Notes: generated from the sequence alone by a model not told the origin. Positions 34,866 to 49,024 are shown, counted from the stretch's first letter. The stretch is 64,000 bases of DNA from Apostichopus japonicus (GCF_037975245.1 NC_092576.1:13930611-13994610), one strand, 5' to 3'. A program made the numbers and translations.

Positions 34866-37800
34866 CTGGTTAAAGACCGGTCAGTTAAACATAACAATAC
34901 CACTAGACTTTTGCAACCTTTCATGTCAAATATATGAAATCTTTATCTGTATAATGATTATCTGGATATATGTATACAACTATATCATAAAAAAAAATTC
35001 AAAAGAAATATATACTACTATAAAATTTAAATAAAACGTGGAAAAAAAAAGAAAAACATATATGATATTATTTGTGAAAGTGAATCCGATACGTTTATAT
35101 ACAGTACCGTATCATGTCATGTGTGTTAATCAATGAGAAATTCACTTTTAACTACTACATGTGCATCCTGGGTACGTTACAAATGGCAAACACAGGATAT
35201 GGCTGTGTGGTACAATTTCTAAGACAAGTCGCCGAATATGGAGAGAATCAACGAATTGATCCACTGTGAACCCCACCCAGTGTGTCGCAAACTCCTCCTA
35301 CACCGTAAGTCAGTTCAAAGTTCAAACTATAACTTTGCAAACAAATGGCATCTTCTTTAAATAGCAACATTAGGATGCCAAGAGTAAAAGTCACGGAAAA
35401 GATCAGATCTGAGACCATACTTTTGACAGAGTCACGTCAAGCGACTTTTATCACAGACGAAATGTGAAATGAAATGGACGCTATGTATGCATGTTCACGG
35501 TTAATGTTCGGGTGAGCGATCTACTTTGGCACTGCGTACCTGAGAAGAATGTCACCACCTACCACCGTACAATGATACTATACATTAGCCTAAAAAAAAA
35601 ATTCGGGTGTGAAGTGGCCTACGTGGGAATGCGATGATAAACTGGTCGTAGACCACGACTGGTGTCGGCCATGATCATAAAACGATTTTGAATATTTTTC
35701 AGAAGATTGTAAAACTGGTCGTCTGCAAAACTATTGACGTTCAAGTTAAAAAAATTAGGATACTACTAGATATATTAAACTCAAACTTAAGTACATCATA
35801 TATATCTATATATTCAAGGTATTTTTGATGCTTAGAGTAGTTCACCCTGTGAATATATATGTTCAATGCAGTATAATGTTTCAGCCCCTTACGTCTTTCA
35901 AATGAATTTGAGAATGTGTCGTTTTTATTTTATTTTATATTTACTATGCACGGAAAAACAGATAGACGCAAACACTGTACAAAACCTGGACATCCAATTT
36001 GTTTGAAACGGCTTAAAAAATTACACCAAGAACTCATTGCAGGAGTGTACTTCTATTTCTAGGATTTCCACCCCAGGAGTTCCACCCCTAGGAGTTCTAC
36101 CCCTACCTACCTACCTACCTACCTCACTAACACCCTCTACCACCCAACCTTCTTAAATCCATTTTTATCTCAACTTTTATTAATCACATTCATCCATAAA
36201 AATATAAAAAATGTTTTGAGAAAGGCAAATTTTCCAACATATTTCTCAGTAATAACATATTACTTCTTCACTTATTGCTATCTGCTTTCTAGCCAGAATT
36301 TGACCAGTTGGTCAAAAGAATGAGTAGAACAAATTTAGTTTCATTTTATATGGTTGTGCATCAACAGTCCTCACATGGGGGGACCTGCAGGCCTAATCCG
36401 GCCCACTGTCCCATAAAAAAAAACAATGGTGCACAATCCTGCACTAATTGGTTACATGTCTTAATGTGGCCTTAGTATTGAACACCCTACCATCCTAGCA
36501 ACCTACAAATTACTCAATCTGGGTGGTGTAGTAACATTTTGATTCTGCCTGGTCTGGTCCATTTGCTCGATTCTCCCCCCCCCACACCCCCTTCCACCTC
36601 TTACCCTCATATATATATACAAACTTTGAGAACCCCTGATTTACACAAGACAACAATAATAGGACAAAGTTCTCCTGAAAAACTGTGCGAATCACAACTA
36701 GCGGTTTATATATTATAGAGATATATGACATACAGTAGGCACATAGAAATTAGCTACACTTCATTTGAACGGAATCTAGAATTTTATATATTTTTGAGCA
36801 CACGTGTTGTGTATACGGATCACTGGGATCAGCACGATCCACTAAATAAACGACAAACGGGATCACGGTGCAAGGTGGCCATCGACATTTGGAGAGAAAA
36901 AATATATATATATTGTCTGAACAGAAGACTGATTTAATATGGAAATTATCCCAAATGAAACTATCAACTGAATAAACACAGACTACAGAATGTGTTAGGA
37001 TCCTAAAAGCTAAAGGATAACAACAGCGAAAAAAACACTAAACAAGGAAATGAGCTATAAACAGAAAGGAATAAACAGACAATGAGATTGGCCTAAAACA
37101 ATAGAAACATCCTTTGTTTTTTAACGTAATGTTGTTTTTGGTAATTTCTGGCAGTTTTTGGTAATTTATTTAATGATATAATATATTACAACTTGTCGAG
37201 TGGAAGTCACAAATACGTCAACCATCTCCCCCGACTGCCCCCAATAAATATTTGACTTTTCACACGACCTATACTACTATCTCTCTATTCCCAAACCCTG
37301 AATGTTGCACAAAAAAACTGTTAAATAGCTTATTTGATAATTATCACCAACAAAAGACATAAATTTGCTAATTATGATTTTAACCTTATATCTCACTATT
37401 TTTCTGTTAATATTATGTACAAATTTTGATTTTGAATCATCCTATTTATAAGAAGATGTTGATTGTTAAATGATACAAAAGGTTTGGATACAATGTTTCT
37501 TTCCCTAAACTCTAGCCAAAAATAGCTCTGACATGATTAAATACATACTTTGTGTTCTTGCATCTGTGTAGCAGAAAAATTAAAACTTTGCAACAATGAT
37601 AGACTTAAAACAGATATTTGAAAAATCCTAATTTACTGATAAGATTTCCCATCCGACCGATATTAAGGAATCAGCATCATGTGTCATTCGTTAAATCTCT
37701 AAGTTAAGTAAAAATTGAAAATGTTGTGCACTTGTTTGTACCGTAACTGTCACATTTACAGAATATTTTACAAATCGAAAGAATTTACTAGTAGAGAAAT

Positions 37801-38207
37801 GGTCTCCTTGACAATTTTACCGACAAAAACCTTCCGAGTGCTTCTCTTAATCGAATCGGTATAATTTGCTGAACTAAGACTTCAAGACCTTTTCTCCAAA
37901 TGAAAGTGTTTTTTTTTTTTTTAGTTCTCAAACACTTTGCAACCCGGGCAGACAAACTTTTGATACTGGGTCAGTGTTATTCACAATGCCAAATACATTA
38001 CTGGAGAATTTTAACCTTAAATTTGTACTTACTTTATATTGAAAGTCGACACTATAAATTCAAGCATTTATAACACTACACAATTATAGTGAATTTTTGT
38101 AAATTTACCAAAATCTACTCAGAATTTTAAGATTCTTTAAATTTCATACAGATTTTTAAGCTCATTTTTCTCGAGATTCATCCTGCAGCCGATAAACCTT
38201 TTCAGAT

Positions 38208-38256
<49 letters not shown>

Positions 38257-38340
38257 TGGCATACTTGTACAAAATTACCTCAGTATATTGTGTTAAACAA
38301 AGTGTCAAGTACAGTACAGTGATTAGGCACACTCTAAGTT
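34866..38340. other. Intergenic AT-rich sequence, nothing recognised
   Basis: No supportable gene on either strand. Contains ctacctacctac at about 36103-36124, an A/T-rich stretch at about 37100-38200 and an (AT)n microsatellite at about 38211-38255. Confidence 0.6.
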
Positions 38341-38351
38341 ACACCCGAGTT

Positions 38352-38545
38352 ACAGAGGGCATTGGGGTCAAGCGGTTAAGGCAGTGTGTGGACTTGTGAT
38401 CTTAATTGCCCTCTCTTCACTCAGGTGTATAAATGGGGACCTTCTGAGGTAACTTTGTAAATATAGTTGTGGGCAGGAGGGATTGTTTGAATTGTGCACA
38501 CTTTTGGTGAGTGGGTGTGACAAGTTACCAATGACCAGGGCTTTC
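38352..38545 (+). repeat. tRNA-derived SINE-like sequence (degraded)
   Basis: ggggtcaagcggttaaggca resembles a tRNA A box. The downstream ctcaggtgtataaatgggga and the closing gtgacaagttacc resemble a SINE body. A B box (ggttcgaatcc) is missing. Family not assigned. Confidence 0.4.
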
Positions 38546-39456
38546 AGTATTGTAAAGTTGCGTGAGGGAGGGGGGGGGAGGGGCGCCTGGCCTCAAAACA
38601 ACACTGTCAACCTTCAGCTTTAATTTTGATATCTTTAAAAAGGATAATCTAGAGAAAATATTTGGCTGGTGATAGAGGAACACATTCACAGAATCACAGT
38701 CCTGTCCGTCCCATATAAAAAAAAATTTTTTTTTTTTTTTTTATGTAAAAAAAAATGTTACTTAAATCCCTATGTATTGACTGTTGTGGAAGGTCAGTAA
38801 ACATACAGCAAACAAATAGTACACAAAACAAAGAAGAAAGGAACTGTCATTTTAAACTGACAAAGCTGCTTTGAAAACTCAAATCTTCAAAATAAATTAA
38901 ACGATCTTGTTTTTTAACCGAAATATCAAACGATTAAGTACACTTGGTGAAAGCATTATCGACAGTGTTGAAAGGACACACTACAAAAAAAAATTGCTCT
39001 CAACACAACAAGCATATCGAAAAAGCCACGCAACAAGGTACACTCCCTGCAGGCATGAAGCGAAAGGCCATCACCAAAAACTGAAAAACAATGTTTTGCT
39101 TTTGACTAAGTTTCATCTTTGGTGAAACTGTCAAAGCTTTTCAACTTCTGATTATTATTATTATTACTAATTATTAATTTTTTGTTGCTACTTTTGCATA
39201 GGGCAAGGCCAACAACTGTTTTGATCTTTTCTTTCCATCTTTTTTGGGGGTGGGGTGGGGGTGGGGGTGTGGGTGGGGGGGTGGTGGTGTTTAATAAGTA
39301 AATTGACTAGCCTATTTTACTTTGTGATATGGCTCTTATACCTCCTCAGAGGTACTGTAAGAAAAGACTCAATTTAAACTTAAAATGTAACTTTATAAAC
39401 AAAGGAATACACATGGTACACTTATTCAACCAATCTAAACACATTTGGGGAGATCA

Positions 39457-39491
<35 letters not shown>

Positions 39492-39667
39492 CTAGACTTG
39501 TTTCTTCCATTATAAACCAACAATATCTATGACAGTTTTACTAGTAACAGAAAACAAACTAAATAAATAAATAAAGAGGAATGCTTTACTTTGAGATATT
39601 ACATGATCTATAATGAAAGTTTAGGTAAGCTTTTAATCATTGCCCGGCGAAATATCATGAAACCGAT

Positions 39668-42600
39668 TTAAGTGTACCTGGCTAGCGTCGAAAGTATCGG
39701 TTTCCGTAGGGCTTTTGTGCAATACATATTCATGAGGTTGGAATGCGTCCACTTCTCCTTCAAGGGTTGTACCAGACCTGTCGATATCGCCGCTCCCAGT
39801 TGAAACTGTTAAAAGGGAGAAAAGAAATAGGATGTAACCAGGGGCAATATTCACGGCACAAAAGAAAAAAGATTTAAAAAAAATAGTACTAAGAAAAAAA
39901 TGGCAAAAAACAATCTGGGAGGTATATTTTTCAATAATTTTCAATAATGATGACGGCAAGTAGGCTAAATGTGACAACTCTGGCATGGCAGGGGTCTTGT
40001 TTTCAAGCTCGGGAAGTGCCGTTTCCTGCAATCTGGGATGCATTTTTTTTTCAAAATTTTCTCCTTTACGCTACGCGCCACCGTGGTTGAGTTTGATCAT
40101 GGAGCTATTATAGCTCCATGGTTTGACCTACCAAACGTCCCCCCAATAATTATGATAGATGGCCACACTCTGATCTGCCGTACCAATCCCAAATAGCTTC
40201 CGAAGCCCCTGGTAACAGTCACTGAGTGGAAACTCACAAAACGATGACTTCAAAAATATAGATTCTTCTTGGCCACGGTTCCCACGATATTAAAACAAAT
40301 ATAATTGAAAACTCCATGACCTTTTCAAGACCAAAACATAATCTTGCAGCTTACCATGAAGCCTACACACTAATGCTGAACTAATGTTAGGCTACAGTTG
40401 CTAAGCACCACAGTCGTAACTCTTTGCTAAATGTATGCTTAACTTCATTTCATTTCATATTTTTCGTGAGCCTTGAACACCAAAACATGACACGCTGTAG
40501 CAGTATCTTTCCTGCATTCTTTCTTTCTTTCTTTCTCGGTTTGTTTGTTGAAAATTGATCGACCAGGACCTAACAAAAGATGAAACTTACATCCCGGAAC
40601 GCTTCGTAAATCGATCTGAAGGGCAACTGCTTCTCGTTGTGATAGACTCCTCTATTACCGTGGATCACGCCGATCCCCTCAGTCTCGATCCGTCTGCAGT
40701 TATTCCCATACATACAGTGATCTGGTCTGTAGTTCCACTCGCAAGGATATTCAAAGACTTTATCTGATCACAAAAAAAAATTAAAAAAATAAAGCGTCAA
40801 AAATTGAAAGCATCTGATGTTTTTCAGCAATTTATCCGTCGATCTGTATAAATGAAGGGGTCTGCATTTACCCACGCTGAACAGAATCTGTGGGAATATT
40901 TAGTATCAATAAATTCACACAGGTCTATTCAACACAGAGTTACATAAATTTCTAAATAGTAATAATAATAAAAATAATACATTCTTTGCAACTGATCCTT
41001 AGAAACTACATGAAAAAAAGGTCACATGAGCAACATATTTTAAAAAAAAATTAAAAATCAATTTATTTTTTTTATATTTTTGTTTTATATAACTGTTGAT
41101 TTACATGAAGTTAGATTCTCACCTGGATGGAAATAAAAGATGACATTAATAAGATCCTGATCGCCCCAGGTAATCTTGTACCTGTACTGCCTGTAAAACG
41201 GTATGATTCGATTGGTCCATCTGAAGTCCCTCATCCGGGTCAGGTTCATGAGCATGACCCCGGAGTTCAGCCCGGTCTTGCCGTAATACGGGTGCCTCGC
41301 GAACCGGTTGTACCAACCGATGTTCGGGACCTCGTGCTCGGGTGCCAGGCCGGCTAGCTGGGTCGAATTAAATTTTGGGAAGAACTGCCAAATTCTCTCC
41401 AGGGGTCTGATGAATAAAATATCCGTATCTATGTAGAGCAGGGAATCGACCTTCGGAAGCAGATCCTTTGAAGGAGAGAGAGGGGGATAAATTGAAATGT
41501 GAATTCAAATATTAGCAGTTTAGGGCAAAAGCTACGTACTAAGCTTGACAGTACAATAAACAATATACCAGAGTTGCCAATAGTAAATAAATAAAAAAAA
41601 ATTAAAAAAATATATATATATAATAAAAAACAAAAAATAAGGTTTCCAGACCCTTAACAAAATGAAATACCAAAGTTGATTAAAGCTGATTTTTTTTTTT
41701 TTTTTTGGGGGGGGGTCCCATTTTTGGCTCATTGCAACAGTACAAGTTTGATTCTACTGTTAAGGAACATTTGTTAATTTTTACTGAAGCATGCAGTAAG
41801 TTTTTTTTCTTTCAAACAGACTGTATGAAGTAAACATAACATTTTAAATATTATAAAAAAAGGCATATTTTGCCTCCTGACAGTCTCCTTGCTTTGAAGA
41901 TTTTCAAAATCAAAGTCGATAAATAAATGAATGAATATAACTTTGATCAAACTGCAGGCATGACGAGAAGCCCGGAGGGGTCAGCCAGCAACAACCCTGG
42001 GGACCGGGGTCGGTTAGAGTGCCTGGGAAAGTACAGTGGGGCATCGGAGTTTATTTTTGATAAAGTAAAGTGCATTCTCACTTACATAACCAAACAAGAG
42101 CATCAATGATGCAGTATCTCAATACTGGAAGTTTTAATTTTGATTCCTAATTTCAAATCTTTGCTCTGTCTCTACAATTATCAATATCAATCATGGTACA
42201 ACAAATACATAACTTGCATTTTTGCTACTTTGCCACGAATAGTCTCTGCAGGTTACACTTTATCCTGCTAGTCTTGCCTTTAGCGCTCATTGCCTGTTAG
42301 TCGAAAGAACGACGTTGCAAGGTTTAGTAATGTCATAGAATATTTAAGAACTTGTTTTTTATGTGGTATCCTTCATCTTAGGTCAGTCTCTGTTGGACTT
42401 TTTGGTCATATAGTTTGACGTCAATGACAACAGCCAAATTAGAAGAGGCGAACAACTCGACCATATTCTTGATGCCTGCCTTGAGAGCTAGGCCTATTGA
42501 CCTACTGTATGTTACTGAAGACTGTAGTGGTGACTACCATCAAAACTGTGTTCACTTCTAGATATCAAAACAACCCACGTTTTTCCATCTCAATTTTTTG

Positions 42601-45600
42601 GACATGAAGATTTCATGGATTTATGACTTGGAAAAAATAATGTAAAAGAAGATTACAAGGTTTTATATGCAAGTGATAGGTGGCCTCCTCTTCCCCTAAT
42701 AGCCACCTCAGTTCCTCTCCATTTTGTTATTTTATTTTAATTCTTTGTACATTTGATGTCAAACATTACAGGTTCAAAAGAAAGCTAAACATACTTCTTA
42801 TAACCTTATACATCTTATATCCTTATAAATAAAACATAACCTTATACAATTTTTATAGTCTTATCAAAGTTGTGATGCTATGGCCGGCTCCTCTTTTATA
42901 CATACCCATCAAACAAACTTACCCTGGTCCTTCCTAGGAAAAGCTGTCTGAACACCAGTACAATGCTAATGTGGCTATCACTGAAAGCCTAATAGGCCTA
43001 GGGGCCTAGGCCTATATATATATTGCACTAGGCCTACAGTAAGTAGCCTTCAGAAATACAAGAATGTGTATACGTAATTATACAAAATACATGAAGGGCA
43101 ATCAAACAAACTTATCATGGCCCTTGCTCTGAAAAGCTACCTGAACACCAGTACTATCCTTAAATGGATGTTACAAAAACGAAGGCCTAATTAAATTAAA
43201 TGCACTAGCCTACGTAGAATTCAGCAGTACAGAATGTAATTAGCATGCAATACACTAACACCTCGCGTACCTAACTACAGAACAGAAAATTGTTCGCGAG
43301 GGTAGCCATTTTCGTATATCTAACATGTAGCTGTTATGAGTCATAGCCAATCTGCTACAAAACAGACTTGGGGGCGGGGCTTAATCATCAAAAACGGACC
43401 TTTTTACTAAAAGTAGGGGCGGCAGCTCAGTGTTGTTTTAAGAAAGAAAAATCATTTAAACATCAAATAAAGCAAATATAAGCCATTAAATGTCATATAC
43501 AGGTAGTAAAATTCTTATTAATACCTACCTGTAAACAACAAATGAAAGTTTAAAATGTTAATAAAATATATAATACATAGGACCCTACTTTAGACGATAC
43601 CACTGTTGAAAGACAGTTCTATTCTACTCTCTTTCATAAAACATAAGTTTTGGAGCGTGTGCAAAACAGGTCTGACAAAGTGTGTTTTCAGTCCAAATTG
43701 GCCCGATTTGGACATAAATCGGTGAAAAAGTCACAGAATGAGATACAATTCTGGAATAAAAAATAGTAACTTTTGTTGGTCTATATGATATATTCTTGCT
43801 CTGGAAATTCCAGAGAAAAAGAACTTTGTTTGAAGACGCTGAAAAATTTTTTAAGAGAAGAGAAAGTCCCACTTACTGTTACAATATCTCTATACATGTA
43901 ATGTATTGAGATAAAAAATAAGACAAATTTAACATTGAAATACGAAACAGTGACGTAACTAACTCAGAGACCCACCCGATCTGGCTCTGGGCACCTCTGA
44001 CTCACCGGTAAGAATAATCTCTGAGTAGCGCACAACTTAAACACCTTCTTCCACTCGTCCTTGTTCTCTCCCGATGGGAACGTGATCGGGTAGACATACT
44101 CTGTGACACGCCCCTTGAAGGACTCGGGCCAACTGTTTAACTGAAACGACAGAGACACATGATATCAAGTACAGTCATTATAGTCATTATAGTCATATAG
44201 TATATAAAGTCATATAGTATATATAGTCTAGTCTAGTCTAGTCATATACAGTAAACAGTATATACAGTATAGTCATATAGTATATATAGTATATATAGTC
44301 ATATAGTATATATAGTCTAGTCTAGTTTAGTCTAGTCTAGTCATATACAGTATATACAGTATAGTCATATAGTATATATAGTCATATAGTATATATAGTC
44401 TAGTCTAGTCATATAGAGTATACAGTATATACAGTATAGTCATATAGTATATATAGTCATGTAGTATATATAGTCATGTAGTATATATAGTCTAGTCTAG
44501 TCTAGTATAGTCATATACAGTATACAGTATATACAGTATAGTCATATAGTATATATAGTCATGTAGTATATATAGTCATGTAGTATATATAGTCTAGTCT
44601 AGTCTAGTATAGTCATATACAGTATACAGTATATACAGTATAGTCATTATAGTCATACAGCATTTGTATACATACATCAGTAGCACAAAGTAACAGTACA
44701 TGAATAGGTTAACTGCTTTAAAAAAAAACAGTAAACATGGATCGGCCAACCAGACATCTTACCGACTACTTACTGACTTCCATGAACCTTAACTCTTATT
44801 TTAATCCCAAACAAATTGATGTGATTTCCTGGATGGCTAGCTAGGTGGATGCCACCCTGGCCCAGCGTGAGTACAGTAGGTTAACCAATTCTCATAAGTA
44901 AGTCAATATTCACAATCCATCAGTCCCTCACCCCCTTTTCCTTTTTTTTTCATGAAAAAATCAGTTCCACTTTTGAAAGAGTTAAAGAAATGACTTACGC
45001 CCACCCCCCAAAGAAAAAAATAAAATAAAATAAACAATGGCAGGTACCGTTATTATTCATCATTCCGCAAACTCTGATTGCCAAATCTTGTAAATTGAGA
45101 CATATTTTGAATATTTTGAAAAAAAAAATCTCACCAGGTCTCTTATTCCCTCTTGTAATTCCTCCTCCGCGAAAATGTGAAAGACGAGACAAGTCTTGGT
45201 GAGGACGGCTGCTGACTTTAACATGATCAAGGTCTCCTCCGTCCTGTCACCGCAGACGACCACCGAGAGATGAATGCTGCAGGGACATCAAAAACAATCG
45301 ACGCGTTGTAAAAAGAGCTTCCTCTCACAAAACATGCTCATTACATCTCCTCCGGAACATAGAAATGGCAAGGTTTATTATGCTCCAGGGAAACTTAAGT
45401 CACAACATGTTCCAGATTTATTTTAAATGTGCTGAGAAATGCTGTTTATTTCGGCAATTCTATCGATTTTTCGGGTCGTAAGTAAAGTACAGTATGCTAC
45501 AATGACAACAGCCAGTTGGGACAATTTCATATCATGCTTCAAAGCATGAGAACTGACAGTACTTACAAACAGTTTCGAACATTTATCTGATTCTAAAGAT

Positions 45601-48600
45601 AATACCCCTATATACTGTCTGCCCATGTCATGCTTTAAAAGCACTCTTACTGACAGTACAAACAGTTCCTAACCTCTATCTGGTTCTAATGCTAATACCA
45701 CTGTATACTGTCCTCTCACAACATGCTTCGAAGCACTCGTACTGACATTACGAACAGTTCCTATTCCTAACCTTAATCTGATTCTAATGCTAAATACCTC
45801 TCTATACTGTCCTCTCATATCATGCTTCAAAGCACTGGTACTGACAGTACAAACAGTTCCTAACCTTTATCTGATTCCAATGCTTATACCTCTCTAAACT
45901 GTCCTTTTATATCATGCTTCAAAGCACTGGTACTAACAGTACAAACAGTTCCTAACCTTTTATCTGATAGAAACATGATAATCGTACTGCTCAGTGCTCA
46001 TGCCGACACTACGAGTGCTCTGAAGCAGGACATGAGAGTACAGTCTAGCGGAAGATTGTCCCAACCGGGTGAGAGCTATTATAGAAATAGCATGAATGAT
46101 ACTAAGTATACAATTGATGCCCACATCTGTGGAAGAGTAATTAGACGTGTTAATTAATATTAATTTTAATTAATATAGTCATATTAGCTAATGACTGATG
46201 ACATACAAATAACATGCTTAAAGCATTACACAGTACTTCTGTGCAATGAGAGACTGAAGAATAAAGCAAATATTTTTTTTAACTTTTTTTCTTGTTTTTA
46301 GTGTTTGGAATTTTTTTATGTCACCACACTATGTGATATTTATCTACATTTCATCTTCTGTTTTGTATACAGTATACGTTGCATACTGCAGTGTTCACAA
46401 TTCTTCTTCTCTTAATTTTTTGTGTTTTCACAGTAATTCTGGTTATGAAGTTAAACCCTGTTATGAGATTCTTGACAAGTACACATGGCAGCTTGGTACC
46501 TAACATACATCTCAAAGGATACAGTACTTAGTACGAGTAGTTGTACCAGAGGTCATTGTCTTAAACTCCAATAGTCACAAAGAAGGATTAATATTCGGCA
46601 TAACTCTTTTTCTAATAGGGTTGTGAATGAGTGGAACGGTTTGTCTACGAAAGTTGTACTTTCAAATAGTGTGAATGGGTTTAAGAATGCTTTGGACAAG
46701 CACTTTAAGCATTGTTATCGGGTCTGAGTGTTTGTGTCTTCAGTTTTTTTTCTCTCCTTGATGGGGACTTGCGTGTCCCTCCTGATCCTTTTTTTTCTAC
46801 TAAACTAAACTAACTTAGTACAAGAATACACCACCTTTCTTGTTTCTCTTTAACAGGAAATTGTTAAAGATAATCAGGATTGCCTCAAATATTTTCTAGA
46901 AATTCAGATCTTTAATAATCACTCATGCTCAGATTTTTCAATAAGCATTTTACTGCCACTCTCAGATCATTTAGCAAATACTGAGATGATTCATCATTAT
47001 TCATGAATATTCAAGATTATTCATGAATATATATATCATGAATATTCAAGCAATATATATATCATGAATATATCATGAATATTCAAGCAAGTAATAATTG
47101 CTGAAGGGCAAGTGCTGAGGCAGAGTGGAAAAAGGCGGTGGAATTTGAAGCAATGAGGCTTAGCAATCGGGAGGTTCCGGATTTGATACCCGGCCGGGTC
47201 ATAGTAAGGTGGGTTTATTACCCAAGAGCAATCGACGGTTTTCCCATCTGAAATAACTTTCTAAATTGAAAAGATTCCAAATTTGAGTTAAATCGTTGGA
47301 TTGGAAGCGACCCGACGTGTTAGTTGTAATTCATAGGCCCGTGCGGGTTTCTCCCACATTTGTGGTCGCTTAAGCGTCGTAAAAATAACTGCCGACTATT
47401 ATATGGAGATGAAGGAATCTCTAGGAAAGAACTATTGAAAACTGCTAGAAACTTTTAAGCAAAATGAAAAACTTCTGGGGAGGAGGTTTGCGAGTTGACG
47501 TTCACAAAATTTATGTTTTAAAACGAGCATTTACCATTCTCTATGAGATCGGAGTTCCTTCCCAAAGACATCAACGACAGGTTCGACACCGACCTCCTCG
47601 AGGGGATCGGGTTCTGAAAGAATCTCGATTGGTTCAAAGGCATAATGGACATTTTGTCTGTTCACATTTGCCTTGGCTGCCTCAACCTTTTGCTGATTGG
47701 CTGCTGACAGAGCTGGAGGGTGTGCCTTAGCTATCTCTTCTCTCTGATTTGTTGCTTCATCTTGATTGACATGTTGTGGTCCTCCCTGATTGGCTGGAGG
47801 AGAATCAGCTGGCTTGGAATTTACATGGTGGTGGCTTTTATTGTCTGGCTGGTTTGGAATGGTCTTTTGCAATGGTTGGGCCTCACGAGCTGAGAATTTC
47901 ACTGGCATATCCTAGAAGCAAACCATTAGAAAATGTTCATGGATGATCTGCTACGGTAATGAAATAACAGAAAATGATCAAGGTTGTTGAAGTGTAGCCT
48001 ACAGTAGTTCTATATTCTCTATAAGTTACAAGACGTAAAGTGCTGGCCAACTTTGTGAACTGCCAAAAGTTTGATTTTGCACACAGAGAAATGTGCAAAA
48101 CTTACCGTGCTATGTAAAGTCCCTCATATGGACTGGTTAACAAGAAGGAGAAAAAAAAAAAGTGTCTATTCTATAAAAACAAACTTCTTATCCCCCGTAG
48201 GACCTCTCGCGAGGTCGACCAGGGTTTAAACTCCTTTTGATTTGATTGAGTTAACATATATATTAAACTTAAAAGTTTTACAAAAGTAAGACCTCTCGAG
48301 TTAAATAATAATCGGTAATAATAGACACTAGTGTACAGTCAGTACATACAGCTGCGGTCAATACCCACAGCACAGTATACAAACGATACAACGATGGACA
48401 TCTCAGGTCCAGCTAAAGATAACAATTAAGGTATCATGTTTCATTACTATCTGCATTTTGTAGCGACAAGAAGAAAACTTCACTTGCAAGCAACAGAAAG
48501 TTAACTTTTTCAGATGGCCGCACGCGGTTTGGGGCGAGCCTTCAATGCCTTTAATAACATACCTGTTGATGATTGTCTTGAGCTTTGTGTCTTGGTTTCA

Positions 48601-49024
48601 GAGTGATGGGTTTGGGAAAGTTCCTTCCTTCTTCAACTTTTTGGTTGCCATTGTTCAATACCTCCCTCTCTTGTAACTGGCCCTCTCCCATCCCCCTCTT
48701 CGCGAGTACTTCGTTGGCTTCCTGGAGGATTTTAGCTTTAATGTCTAACTCCTCGATCACCTGCAGATAATCTGGCTCCACCTCAGCTTTCTTGGCAGAC
48801 CGATTACTAGATTGACGCCGTCGACCGTCCGAGAGGTCTGAGGGCCTAGAGAGTTCCCTCCATTCGTAGGGCTTCATTTCGCGTTGCACCGAGATCCGAC
48901 CTATGTGAAAACCCAACAGGACCGCGGCGGTTATGAACGTAACGCCCACGCATATCAGCCTCGTTTTGGTCTTCATTTTACCGAGAAAGACGAAGGGTAG
49001 CAGGAGAGCCAGTTCTGGATACAT
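39668..49024 (-). CDS. GXYLT: Glucoside xylosyltransferase (GXYLT1/2 type)
   Basis: Seven coding exons on the minus strand: 48563-49024, 47535-47911, 45135-45276, 44006-44140, 41123-41465, 40591-40763, 39668-39805. They total 1770 nt and 589 residues. Phases agree and all introns are GT-AG. This GT8 enzyme adds alpha-1,3-xylose to O-glucose on EGF repeats, including Notch, in the secretory pathway (family knowledge). Seen here: one membrane segment near residues 22-41, a DTD motif at 385-387 (metal/UDP-xylose binding), [16 protein letters not shown] at 422-437, WGDQD at 472-476 and HGNRG at 521-525. From CGDRTEET (exon 3) onward it follows human GXYLT closely. Human proteins are about 440 residues. 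The excess lies in a long polar stem encoded by exons 1-2. Met17 (48974-48976) gives a more typical type II topology than Met1. Whether it is GXYLT1 or GXYLT2 cannot be told, as invertebrates often have one ancestral copy. Confidence 0.93.
39806..41122 (-). other. GXYLT introns 5 and 6 (around exon 6, 40591-40763)
   Basis: Intron 6 (39806-40590) contains a copy of the dispersed core repeat at about 39990-40100 (cgggaagtgccgtttcctgc...acgctacgcgccaccgtgg). It is followed by a near-palindrome, tcatggagctattatagctc, at about 40096-40120. Intron 5 (40764-41122) is AT-rich with nothing recognised. Confidence 0.7.
41466..44005 (-). other. GXYLT intron 4
   Basis: 2.5 kb, AT-rich. A roughly 70-bp segment (caaacaaactta...gaacaccagtac) is duplicated at 42905-42975 and 43098-43165. 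aggcctagg-rich sequence lies at about 42990-43030. No coding signal. Confidence 0.65.
44165..44665 (-). repeat. tatagtc/tagtctag tandem repeat in GXYLT intron 3
   Basis: About 500 bp of nested repeats of tatagtcatatagtatata and tagtctagtctag, with a longer periodicity of roughly 110 bp. Confidence 0.9.
45525..45968 (-). repeat. Tandem repeat, about 95-bp unit, 5 copies (GXYLT intron 2)
   Basis: Units begin near catgcttcaaagcact (about 45533, 45629, 45722, 45824, 45913) and include tgacagtacaaacagttcct and a tctgattctaatgctaatac part. Confidence 0.85.
46530..46800 (+). mobile_element. LINE reverse-transcriptase C-terminus (GXYLT intron 2)
   Basis: The plus-strand frame gives [20 protein letters not shown] and a [15 protein letters not shown] block before a TGA at about 46727. 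This is the conserved C-terminal domain of many non-LTR reverse-transcriptase proteins. One in-frame TAG upstream shows decay. Antisense to GXYLT. Confidence 0.75.
47116..47402 (+). repeat. tRNA-derived SINE, family A, plus copy (GXYLT intron 2)
   Basis: The head aggcagagtgg...aaggcggtgg corresponds to an A-box region and aggttccggatttgatac to a degraded B box. The body shared with the minus copy at 53226-53427 includes gcaatgaggcttagcaatcg and ttttcccatctgaaataact. The class II tRNA-like spacing suggests a tRNA-Ser/Leu origin. Confidence 0.65.
48326..48562 (-). repeat. Dispersed repeat abutting the GXYLT exon 1 donor
   Basis: About 235 bp aligns with 56552-56790 in the same orientation. Both contain atggacatctcaggtc, cttcacttgcaagcaacaga and cttcaatgccttta. 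On the minus strand the repeat begins at or within the first bases of GXYLT intron 1, next to the donor GTATGTTATT. Confidence 0.75.
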
